A stretch of 30,208 nt of DNA. Origin: Pseudomonadota bacterium. Lineage in GTDB: Bacteria; Pseudomonadota; Alphaproteobacteria; Rhizobiales; Devosiaceae. This document shows positions 23,573-30,208 of the stretch, one piece after another. The stretch is taken from positions 1-30,208 of the forward strand of contig JAEYTY010000124.1 of the NCBI GenBank assembly GCA_023433775.1. Direction: 5' to 3'. Numbering within the stretch: position 1 is the first letter of the stretch; the number at the start of each line of letters is the position of its first letter. The notes beneath the pieces were generated by a model, which saw only the letters and a program-made list of their open reading frames with translations, was not told where the DNA came from and did no database searches. The translations under genes were made by a program, and so were the position numbers.

Positions 23573-24955
23573 ATGACAGGGTTCAAAACTCCCCTAAAGA
23601 TTGCCGGTGGCGTCGGGATAACCTCGCTGCTGCTGGCGCTGCCCGCGCTCGCACAAGACGCTGCTGCTCCCGCTGAGGCGGCCGCCACAGTCAGTGAAGG
23701 TGTCTCCGCCGACGTGGTATTCATCCTCAATTCGCTGCTGATGATTATTGGCGGCATCCTGGTGTTCTTCATGGCCGCCGGCTTCGCCATGGTCGAAGCA
23801 GGCATGGTGCGCACCAAAAACGTCTCCATGCAGCTGCTCAAGAACATCTCGCTCTTCGGCGTTGCCTGCATCATGTACTACCTCATCGGCTACAATCTGA
23901 TGTATCCGCTGGGTAATTGGGTCATGGGCAGTGACGAAACCGGCGGCTATCTCGGCGCCTTCGGCATTGCGATCCTCGAAGCCGTGGGTATCACTGCCGA
24001 TACTGCAGATGATTTCTCCTACGCAGCGACCAGCTCGGACTTCTTCTTCCAGGTGATGTTCTGCGCCACCGCAGCCTCGATCGTTTCGGGCACGCTGGCC
24101 GAACGCATCAAGCTGGTGCCGTTCCTGCTCTTCGTGGTCGTCCTGACTGCTCTGATCTATCCGATCCAGGCATCCTGGAAGTGGGGCGGCGGTTTCCTCG
24201 ACAGCCAGCTCGGCTTCCTCGACTTTGCCGGTTCGACCGTCGTTCACTCGGTTGGTGGCTGGGCTGCACTTGCCGGTGCGATCCTGCTTGGCGCCCGTCG
24301 CGGCAAGTACAATGCCGATGGTTCGGTCAATGCCATGCCTGGTTCGTCCATGCCGCTGGCAACCTTGGGCATGTTCGTGCTCTGGCTCGGCTGGTTCGGC
24401 TTCAACGGCGCGTCCCAGCTTGCCATGGGTTCGGTGGGTGACGTGGCCGATGTCGGTCGCATCATGGCCAACACCAATGCCGGCGCTGTCGGCGGTGCGC
24501 TGGCGGCTCTGATCCTCTCTGGCGCCATCTACAAGAAGTTCGACCTGACCTTCGTGATCAATGGCGCACTGGCCGGTCTCGTTTCGGTCACTGCCGAACC
24601 GCTGACCCCGGGCCTGGGCACCGCCGCACTGATCGGTGCCGTAGGTGGTGCAATCGTCGTGTTCGCCGTTCCGTTCCTCGACAAGCTCAAGATCGACGAC
24701 GTTGTCGGCGCCATTCCGGTTCACCTCTTTGCCGGTATCTGGGGCACAATTGCCGTGGTGTTCACCAATGGCGATGCCAACCTGGTCAACCAACTGCTGT
24801 CGATCATCATCGTGGGCGTGTTCGTCTTCGTGGTCAGCTTCGTCGTCTGGTTCATCCTCAAGTCCACCATTGGCCTGCGTCCCACGGCGGAAGATGAAGA
24901 CCTCGGGCTCGACAAGGCTGAAGTCGGCATCGAAGCCTATCCCGAGTTCAAGTAA
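23573..24955 (+). CDS. amtB: Ammonium transporter AmtB, copy 1 (divergent subtype)
   Basis: A 460-residue ammonium channel of the Amt/Mep/Rh family with an N-terminal signal peptide (residues 1-27, cleaved near ALAQ) and eleven predicted spans. The ammonium-site aspartate Asp217 and first pore histidine His225 are in LDFAGSTVVH; the second pore histidine His384 is in AIPVHLFAG. The span after the signal peptide reads GFAMVEAGMVRTKNVSMQLLKN instead of the GLALFYGGLVRAKNILSV form seen in copy 2, so the two belong to different Amt subgroups. The C-terminal tail is acidic (AEDEDLGLDKAEVGIEAY). The ATG at 23573 has AGGAG 10 nt upstream. It should import ammonium under GlnK control in nitrogen limitation. 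Confidence 0.95.
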   Translation: MTGFKTPLKIAGGVGITSLLLALPALAQDAAAPAEAAATVSEGVSADVVFILNSLLMIIGGILVFFMAAGFAMVEAGMVRTKNVSMQLLKNISLFGVACIMYYLIGYNLMYPLGNWVMGSDETGGYLGAFGIAILEAVGITADTADDFSYAATSSDFFFQVMFCATAASIVSGTLAERIKLVPFLLFVVVLTALIYPIQASWKWGGGFLDSQLGFLDFAGSTVVHSVGGWAALAGAILLGARRGKYNADGSVNAMPGSSMPLATLGMFVLWLGWFGFNGASQLAMGSVGDVADVGRIMANTNAGAVGGALAALILSGAIYKKFDLTFVINGALAGLVSVTAEPLTPGLGTAALIGAVGGAIVVFAVPFLDKLKIDDVVGAIPVHLFAGIWGTIAVVFTNGDANLVNQLLSIIIVGVFVFVVSFVVWFILKSTIGLRPTAEDEDLGLDKAEVGIEAYPEFK

Positions 24956-24964
24956 CGCAATTCC

Positions 24965-24992
24965 GGCAGGTCGGGTCCGTACCCGGCCTGCC
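24965..24992 (+). terminator. Strong hairpin after amtB copy 1, no U run
   Basis: GGCAGG, a T/G wobble position, CGGGT, the loop CCGT, ACCCG and GGCCTGCC form a stem of about 12 bp starting 10 bases after the amtB stop. No T run follows (ACGCATACC), so this may be a Rho-dependent or partial terminator, or a 3'-end stabiliser. The remaining spacer to glnK copy 2 holds the second promoter and no gene. Confidence 0.5.
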
Positions 24993-25223
24993 ACGCATAC
25001 CGCTTGTCAGCGGCGTGCAGTTCGCGCCCCTCTTGGCCCGCCACAGAGGCTTCCCACTCGCAAAACGCGCGGACTGCACACCCCTGGCAAGTACTGCCCA
25101 AGAAATGCGCAACATCTATGTGCATTGCCTAAAGCGCAGGCAGAAAATTGCCCAATTCCGCAGCCCTCAGCGCTCTTCCCTTATAACGCGTTGTAATTGC
25201 ATAGGTTTTCTTGCTGTTTCGTT

Positions 25224-25239
25224 TGGCACGCGAATTGAG
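25224..25239 (+). promoter_or_regulatory. Sigma-54-type promoter of the second glnK-amtB pair
   Basis: TGGCACG, four bases, then TTGAG repeats the layout and the same atypical -12 GA seen before the first pair, and the flanks TTTGGCACG and TTGAGT are identical in both. It ends 52 bases before the glnK ATG. The upstream 270 bases contain no gene and would be the place for NtrC enhancer sites. Confidence 0.75.
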
Positions 25240-25291
25240 TCTGTAAAGCCGGTTCCAACAGGCGCACTGCGTGGCGCGAAGGAGGGGTGTA

Positions 25292-25630
25292 ATGAAACTG
25301 GTGATCGCGATCATCAAGCCATCCAAGCTTGAAGAGGTCCGTCAGGCGCTCAATTCGGTCGATGTCCACGGCATGACCGTGACCGAGGTCAAGGGCTATG
25401 GCCGGCAGAAGGGCCATTCCGAAATCTACCGCGGCACTGAATATGCCGTGCATTTCCTGCCCAAGCTCAAGCTCGAAGTCGCCGTCGACGACAGCCAGGC
25501 TGATGCCGTGACCACGGTCATCCGGGACGCCGGCCAGACCGGCCGCATCGGCGATGGCAAGATTTTCGTCCTCGATCTTCTGGCGGTCACCCGCATCCGC
25601 ACCGGCGAGACCGGCGCTGCCGCGCTGTAA
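25292..25630 (+). CDS. glnK: PII nitrogen regulatory protein GlnK, copy 2
   Basis: A 112-residue PII protein with the same T-loop as copy 1, including Tyr51, and the same TGRIGDGKIF and RIRTGETG signatures. It has a very strong ribosome binding site (AAGGAGGGG, about 5-9 nt before the ATG at 25292). The differences from copy 1 are conservative (for example Val5 to Ile, Arg12 to Lys, Leu23 to Val) apart from a cluster in residues 68-79. It is 26 nt upstream of the second amtB and is probably its dedicated regulator, though heterotrimers with copy 1 are possible. Confidence 0.97.
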   Translation: MKLVIAIIKPSKLEEVRQALNSVDVHGMTVTEVKGYGRQKGHSEIYRGTEYAVHFLPKLKLEVAVDDSQADAVTTVIRDAGQTGRIGDGKIFVLDLLAVTRIRTGETGAAAL

Positions 25631-25656
25631 GCGTCCCCCATTTTTCGGAGTCTAAA

Positions 25657-27003
25657 ATGCAATTCAAGACGTCTAAACTTTTGGGGACAGCCGCGCTGGC
25701 ATCCCTGCTGCTGGCGCTGCCAGCCCTGGCCCAGGAAGTGGCAGCCGAAGTGCCTGCCGCTATTGAGGAAGTCGCTGCCATCGATACCGGTGATACCGCC
25801 TGGATGTTCATCTCGACCATCCTTGTCATCCTCATGACCATTCCGGGCCTTGCCCTCTTTTATGGTGGCCTCGTTCGCGCCAAGAATATTCTCTCTGTTC
25901 TCACCCAGGTCTTTGCCGGCTTTGCCATGATCGCCCTGCTCTGGGTTGCCTATGGCTATTCGCTGGCTTTTGCCGGCCCGGGCGAAGGCGGTCTGTCTGC
26001 TTTCATCGGCGATTTCTCCAACCTCTTCCTCGGCGCTACCGCGCCAGATTCGGTGTCGGGCACTATTCCCGAGCTGGTCTTCGTGGTCTTTCAGCTGACC
26101 TTTGCCTGCATCACCTCGACCCTCATCGTCGGCGGCATTGCCGAGCGCATGAAGTTCGGTGCGCTGATGGCGTTCCTCGCCATTTGGTTCACCTTCTCAT
26201 ACCTGCCGATCGCGCACATGGTCTGGGCCGGCTCGGGCCTCTTCTTCAACATGGGCGCTCTCGACTTCGCCGGTGGCACCGTCGTTCACATCAATTCCGG
26301 TGTTGCCGCTCTCGTCGCTGCCATCGTGCTGGGGCCGCGCCTGAGCTATATGAAGGAGCCCATTGCGCCGCATAACCTGGCCTTCGTCTTCATCGGCGCC
26401 TGCCTGCTCTGGGTTGGCTGGTTCGGCTTCAACGCCGGTTCGGCTCTTGCTGCCAATGGCGTTGCTGCCCAGGCCTTCCTCAACACCATCACGGCCCCTG
26501 CTGCTGCGGCTCTGGCTTGGGCCATCGGCGAAAAGATGACCCGTGGCCACGCTTCGGCTCTGGGTGTCGTTTCCGGCGCCGTTGCTGGCCTCGTTGCCAT
26601 TACCCCCGCGGCCGGTTTCTCGGGCACGGTTGGTTCCATGCTGCTCGGCGCTGTCGCCGGTATCGTCTGCCTCTATGCCGTCGTCACCCTCAAGCCCATG
26701 CTGAAATATGACGACAGCCTCGACGTTTTCGGCATCCACGGCATCGGCGGCATTGTCGGCGCCATCGGCACGGCCATTGTTGCCGATCCTGCCCTGGGCG
26801 GCTTCGGCGCCGAGGGCTATTCGATGGGCGGCCAGCTGGTCATCCAGATCATGGCCGTGGCCGTTGCCATCGCCTGGTCTGCCGTCGTTACCCTCATTGC
26901 CCTCCTGGTCGTCAAGGCCATCTTTGGCGGGTTGCGGGTCAGCGAAGCCGGCGAAAGCGATGGTCTCGATCTCTCGACCCATGGCGAACGCGCCTACAAT
27001 TGA
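25657..27003 (+). CDS. amtB: Ammonium transporter AmtB, copy 2 (classic subtype)
   Basis: A 448-residue ammonium channel with an N-terminal signal peptide (residues 1-26) and eleven predicted spans. The family signature PGLALFYGGLVRAKNILSVLTQ is present. The site aspartate Asp203 and first histidine His211 are in DFAGGTVVH, and the second histidine His361 is in GIHGIGGIVG, the same form as the E. coli AmtB pore. The C-terminal tail (GLRVSEAGESDGLDLSTHGERAYN) is the conserved cytoplasmic segment that GlnK contacts. The ATG has CGGAG 6-7 nt upstream. It is the standard GlnK-coupled channel of the two copies. Confidence 0.97.
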   Translation: MQFKTSKLLGTAALASLLLALPALAQEVAAEVPAAIEEVAAIDTGDTAWMFISTILVILMTIPGLALFYGGLVRAKNILSVLTQVFAGFAMIALLWVAYGYSLAFAGPGEGGLSAFIGDFSNLFLGATAPDSVSGTIPELVFVVFQLTFACITSTLIVGGIAERMKFGALMAFLAIWFTFSYLPIAHMVWAGSGLFFNMGALDFAGGTVVHINSGVAALVAAIVLGPRLSYMKEPIAPHNLAFVFIGACLLWVGWFGFNAGSALAANGVAAQAFLNTITAPAAAALAWAIGEKMTRGHASALGVVSGAVAGLVAITPAAGFSGTVGSMLLGAVAGIVCLYAVVTLKPMLKYDDSLDVFGIHGIGGIVGAIGTAIVADPALGGFGAEGYSMGGQLVIQIMAVAVAIAWSAVVTLIALLVVKAIFGGLRVSEAGESDGLDLSTHGERAYN

Positions 27004-27026
27004 TCCGGTCAATCCGACCATTCTCG

Positions 27027-27053
27027 GGGGCGGCGCCACGGCGTCGCCCCTTT
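27027..27053 (+). terminator. Probable terminator after amtB copy 2
   Basis: GGGGCG-GCGCC (27027-27037) pairs with GGCGT-CGCCCC (27040-27050) with one G-T wobble, giving an 11-bp stem with a tiny loop, followed by TTTGCATTT. It lies 24 bases past the amtB stop and would separate the nitrogen operon from ftsK. Confidence 0.6.
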
Positions 27054-27176
27054 GCATTTCGGCCCGGCCGATGCGCAAAAAGCCGATGGTTAGCACGCGA
27101 TTAACCCTGTCGTTCTAGCATGGCGGCAAATCGGGCCTGCTGATGGTTTGCGGCCCGGCAACGAGTATGCGTATCC

Positions 27177-29852
27177 ATGCCCAGCCATCCCGTTCCGACC
27201 CTCGATGCTGTCCGCCCCGTGCCGCCGCGCTCCGCGCGCGCCAAGGCCGCGCCAGTTCCACCACCAGCCATCGCCATCCGCATTCCCCTGCGCATTGCCG
27301 GCCTGCTGCTGTTGGCCCTATCCGGAATATTGCTGGCCTCCATGGCATCGTGGTCGGTCGATGATCCATCGCTCTCCTTTGCCACGGGCAAGACGGCAGC
27401 CAACTGGCTGGGCTTTCCCGGCGCGGTGATTGCCGATCTCGCCTTCCAGTTTCTGGGCCTTGCAGCGCTGGTCATGGTCGTGCCGCTTGCCCTTTGGGGC
27501 TGGGCCATGACCCGCCGGATGCGCCCGACCCGCATGGGCCTGCGCACCCTTGCCTGGCTTGCGGCCACGCTTTCGGCCGCAGGGGTCTTTGCCTTTATCG
27601 GTATGCCCGAAACCTGGCCTCTGCCCACCGGCCTTGGTGGTCTCGCAGGCATGATCTTTTCGGGTCTCGCCGGCACCATTGTCGGCGATGATCCGCAGCC
27701 GGTGACCTCGAGCCTTTTCGCCATCATTCTTGCCGCGCCGGCCCTTGCCCTCTTCTGGATCGCCATGGGTCTGGGCACCGCCGTACCGGCCAAGCCGCAG
27801 AAGGCTTCGACCAGCCGTGCCGCTGCCGCTGATCCCGCCGATGAGCGCGAGCCCAATCCGGTGCTGGAAGTGGCGTTGGGGGCCCTGGTGCATATGGGCT
27901 ATTCTGTCCGTACCGCCTTCCGCCGCGCCCGCGCCGACCATGCCGCCCGCCGCGCTGCCGAGGCGGAGGAGCAATATGGACATGACCGGGAGCCGAGCCT
28001 CGAACCCGATATGGGCGATACCGCGCCGCGCCGTGGCGAACCCGCAATGTCGCCGCGCCAGATCCATGCGCCGGTCGAGCCGGTGTTCGACGCTTCGCCG
28101 CGCGTCAATGCGCGTCCGTCCTATGACGATACGGCGATCGATTATCCCGACGAGATCGAAGAGGATATTCCCTTCACTCCCGATACGCCGATCACCGCCT
28201 ATGCCCAGCGCGGCGACTCGCGTTTCCAGCCGGTCGATCACGCGGCGCCCCGCGTTACCGCGCCTGCGCCGCGTCCCGCGCCGGGCCAGCGGGTGTTCCG
28301 CGAAGCCCAGGGGTCGCTGCTCGATGAGCCCGGTGGGTTCGAGCTGCCGGCGCTGAGCCTTCTCGCCGAGCCCCGTCACAAGGGGCCATCGCCCGAACAC
28401 GCGCCCGAGCGGCTCGAGGAAATGGCCCGCCAGCTTGAGGCGGTGCTGGCTGACTTTGGCGTCAAGGGCGACATCATCAATGTCCGCCCCGGTCCGGTCG
28501 TGACCCTGTTTGAACTGGAGCCGGCCCCCGGCATCAAGTCGAGCCGCGTTATTTCGCTGGCCGACGATATCGCCCGTTCGATGAGCGCCATCTCGGCCCG
28601 CGTTGCCGTGGTTCCGGGCCGCAATGCCATTGGTATCGAGCTGCCAAACCAGACGCGCGAAACCGTGTTCTTCCGCGAAATGCTGGCCTCGTCCGATTTC
28701 GAGAAGATGAAGGGCAAGCTGCCGATCTGCCTTGGCAAGACCATTGGTGGCGAGCCTGTCATCGCCGATCTGGCACGTATGCCGCATCTGCTCATCGCCG
28801 GCACCACCGGCTCGGGCAAGTCGGTGGGTATCAACACCTTCATCCTGTCGCTGCTCTATCAGATGACGCCAGAGCAGTGCCGCATGATCATGATCGATCC
28901 CAAGATGCTTGAACTGAGCATCTATGACGGCATTCCGCATCTGCTCACCCCCGTGGTCACCGATCCGCAAAAGGCGGTCGTGGCGCTCAAATGGGCGGTG
29001 CGCGAGATGGAAGACCGCTATCGCAAGATGAGCAAGATCGGTGTGCGCAATATCGACGGCTTCAATCAGCGCGTTGCGGAAGCCGCCAAGGAAGGCCGGG
29101 TCATCACCCGCACCGTGCAGACCGGTTTTGATCGCGAAACCGGCGAGGCGATCTTTGAGAGCGAAGAATTCGATCTCCAGCCGCTGCCCTATATCGTCGT
29201 TATCGTCGACGAAATGGCCGATTTGATGATGGTCGCCGGCAAGGACATTGAAGGCGCCATCCAGCGCCTGGCACAGATGGCCCGTGCCGCCGGCATCCAC
29301 ATCGTCACCGCCACGCAGCGTCCGTCCGTCGACGTCATCACCGGTACGATCAAGGCCAACTTCCCGACCCGTATCTCCTTCATGGTGACCAGCAAGATCG
29401 ACTCCCGCACCATTCTGGGCGAGCAGGGCGCCGAGCAGCTGCTGGGCAATGGCGACATGCTCTATATGGCCTCGGGCGGACGCACCAAGCGCCTGCATGG
29501 CGCCTTCGTGTCCGACGCTGAAGTCGAATCGGTGGTTGCCCATCTCAAGAGCCAGGGTCAGCCGGATTATCTCGACAGCATTACCGAGGAGGACGAGGAC
29601 GGCGCCTATGGTGGCGAAAGCGCCGCGGGCGACGATTATGCCGGCTCGGGCGACGAGCTTTACGACAAGGCCGTCCATATCGTGCTGACCGACAAGAAGG
29701 CTTCGACCTCCTATGTGCAGCGGCGCCTCGCCATCGGCTACAACAAGGCGGCAACCCTGATCGAGCGCATGGAACGCGAAGGCGTCATCAGCCCGGCCAA
29801 TCATGCCGGCAAACGCGAGATTCTCGTCGGCAACAATGCGGACGGCTATTGA
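27177..29852 (+). CDS. ftsK: DNA translocase FtsK
   Basis: An 891-residue septal DNA pump that moves the chromosome ends and activates XerCD recombination at dif during division. The N-terminal third has four to five spans (about residues 33-58, 83-112, 121-142, 153-168 and 178-200). A charged, proline-rich linker runs to about residue 400. The alpha/beta motor domain has Walker A GTTGSGKS at 542-549 and Walker B VVIVDEMAD with Asp678 and Glu679. The C-terminal gamma winged helix (YDKAVHIVLTDKKASTSYVQRRLAIGYNKAA) that reads KOPS is complete. The ATG at 27177 has only a weak site upstream, and no better in-frame start exists. It is a single-copy core gene, transcribed alone, and ends in an intrinsic terminator. 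Confidence 0.97.
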   Translation: MPSHPVPTLDAVRPVPPRSARAKAAPVPPPAIAIRIPLRIAGLLLLALSGILLASMASWSVDDPSLSFATGKTAANWLGFPGAVIADLAFQFLGLAALVMVVPLALWGWAMTRRMRPTRMGLRTLAWLAATLSAAGVFAFIGMPETWPLPTGLGGLAGMIFSGLAGTIVGDDPQPVTSSLFAIILAAPALALFWIAMGLGTAVPAKPQKASTSRAAAADPADEREPNPVLEVALGALVHMGYSVRTAFRRARADHAARRAAEAEEQYGHDREPSLEPDMGDTAPRRGEPAMSPRQIHAPVEPVFDASPRVNARPSYDDTAIDYPDEIEEDIPFTPDTPITAYAQRGDSRFQPVDHAAPRVTAPAPRPAPGQRVFREAQGSLLDEPGGFELPALSLLAEPRHKGPSPEHAPERLEEMARQLEAVLADFGVKGDIINVRPGPVVTLFELEPAPGIKSSRVISLADDIARSMSAISARVAVVPGRNAIGIELPNQTRETVFFREMLASSDFEKMKGKLPICLGKTIGGEPVIADLARMPHLLIAGTTGSGKSVGINTFILSLLYQMTPEQCRMIMIDPKMLELSIYDGIPHLLTPVVTDPQKAVVALKWAVREMEDRYRKMSKIGVRNIDGFNQRVAEAAKEGRVITRTVQTGFDRETGEAIFESEEFDLQPLPYIVVIVDEMADLMMVAGKDIEGAIQRLAQMARAAGIHIVTATQRPSVDVITGTIKANFPTRISFMVTSKIDSRTILGEQGAEQLLGNGDMLYMASGGRTKRLHGAFVSDAEVESVVAHLKSQGQPDYLDSITEEDEDGAYGGESAAGDDYAGSGDELYDKAVHIVLTDKKASTSYVQRRLAIGYNKAATLIERMEREGVISPANHAGKREILVGNNADGY

Positions 29853-29882
29853 GCCGAGGGCATCGCCCTGCTGATCCCGATC

Positions 29883-29911
29883 AAGGCGGCCTCCGGGCCG
29901 CCTTTTTCTTT
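29883..29911 (+). terminator. Intrinsic terminator of ftsK
   Basis: AAGGCGGCC, loop TCCG, GGCCGCCTT followed by a T-rich run form a canonical Rho-independent terminator 30 bases past the ftsK stop. Confidence 0.9.
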
Positions 29912-30208
29912 GCGCCGGTTTTGGGTTCAAAGAGCGTTCCGCAACGCCGGGCGTGCCGAAGTGCCGGGCAGCGTCTCCGCCCCCGGTTTTGCTTTAGTCG
30001 ATGGTGCTCCGAGAAGCCTTTTGTCTCGAAATTTAAAAAATGAGACGCAAGACGTCTCGGAGCGCCGGGATTTCTGGCGAAGGGAGTTTCCTAGGGGGAT
30101 GTTGCCATCACGAACCCATCTCCGAGCCCGGCCTCCGATAACGATAACGAGGCCCCCCGACTGTCGCCGGGCGGTGATCGTTGCAACCCCATCCTTGCCC
30201 GGCTGATG
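29912..30208. other. Spacer after ftsK with a structured inverted repeat
   Basis: No gene with a convincing start or product was found in the final 297 bases. A 12-bp inverted repeat (30003-30014 with 30055-30066, one G-T wobble) encloses an A/T-rich loop holding shorter repeats that can pair in other ways. Near the right edge GGCCTC (30130-30135) can pair with GAGGCC (30149-30154) around a loop with the direct repeat CGATAACGATAAC. This could be a non-coding RNA or a leader of a gene beyond the edge. Confidence 0.45.

Noticed and set aside
23594..24994. A 466-residue minus-strand frame
   Set aside because: It is antisense to amtB copy 1, with an implausible His/Glu/Gly-rich product and no family resemblance.
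25014..25079. GTGCAG and CTGCAC arms as an NtrC site
   Set aside because: The arms are far apart (54 bases between them), while NtrC sites have TGC-N11-GCA spacing.
26197..27096. A 299-residue minus-strand frame over the second amtB
   Set aside because: It is an antisense shadow with the same composition problem; the channel gene on the plus strand is certain.
27318..29930. An 870-residue open frame on the minus strand
   Set aside because: It is the antisense of ftsK, arising from GC-rich codon bias; its composition is abnormal (very rich in Gly, His, Asp and Arg) and the sense strand encodes intact FtsK.
1..30208. CRISPR arrays, tRNA or rRNA genes and complete insertion sequences
   Set aside because: Reading through both strands showed no regularly spaced repeats, no cloverleaf or rRNA signatures and no intact transposase with terminal repeats.

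Overview
This window reads as a chromosomal segment of a GC-rich alphaproteobacterium, most likely of the order Hyphomicrobiales. A Devosia-like lineage fits, but that is inference only. The basis is the gene content (ftsK, a UbiH-type monooxygenase, tandem glnK-amtB, an Azospirillum-type sugar dehydrogenase, bgsBA-like glucan synthase genes) together with strong Shine-Dalgarno sites and fairly frequent GTG and TTG starts.

Region 1 (about 396-7380) is a compact catabolic unit. On the minus strand an AMP-forming acyl-CoA ligase, an enoyl-CoA hydratase-like enzyme, an SDR dehydrogenase and a three-part TRAP transporter (dctP, dctQ, dctM) lie head to tail. The enzyme genes overlap by 4 nt and dctQ/dctM by 8 nt. 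A divergent MarR-type regulator is encoded on the plus strand, with nested palindromes between it and the ligase. The simplest reading is uptake of an organic acid, CoA activation, and hydration/dehydrogenation, with the MarR protein sensing the substrate or its CoA ester. The substrate cannot be read from sequence.

Region 2 (about 7381-18944) looks accessory. It has an ABC ATPase cut off after Walker A, a 392-residue protein of unknown family, several gene-poor spacers, and a c-di-GMP/exopolysaccharide group: a PAS-GGDEF-EAL protein, a membrane-fusion protein and a family 2 glycosyltransferase matching the BgsB/BgsA mixed-linkage beta-glucan synthase pair, and a convergent dCache sensor with no output domain. 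Next to these is a redox/nitric-oxide locus: nsrR, a multi-spanning DoxX-like membrane protein, and a divergent DUF305 protein. Their shared promoter region carries a good NsrR-type box abutting a perfect FNR/FixK box.

Region 3 (18945-29852) looks like core chromosome. On the minus strand are ubiH, a MOFRL glycerate 2-kinase, a VOC protein and an L-arabinose/D-galactose 1-dehydrogenase. On the plus strand are two consecutive glnK-amtB pairs, each behind a matching sigma-54-like promoter, and then full-length ftsK with a classic intrinsic terminator. The last 300 bases have no clear gene but contain a strong inverted repeat with competing pairings.

No tRNA, rRNA, CRISPR array or intact insertion sequence was recognised.
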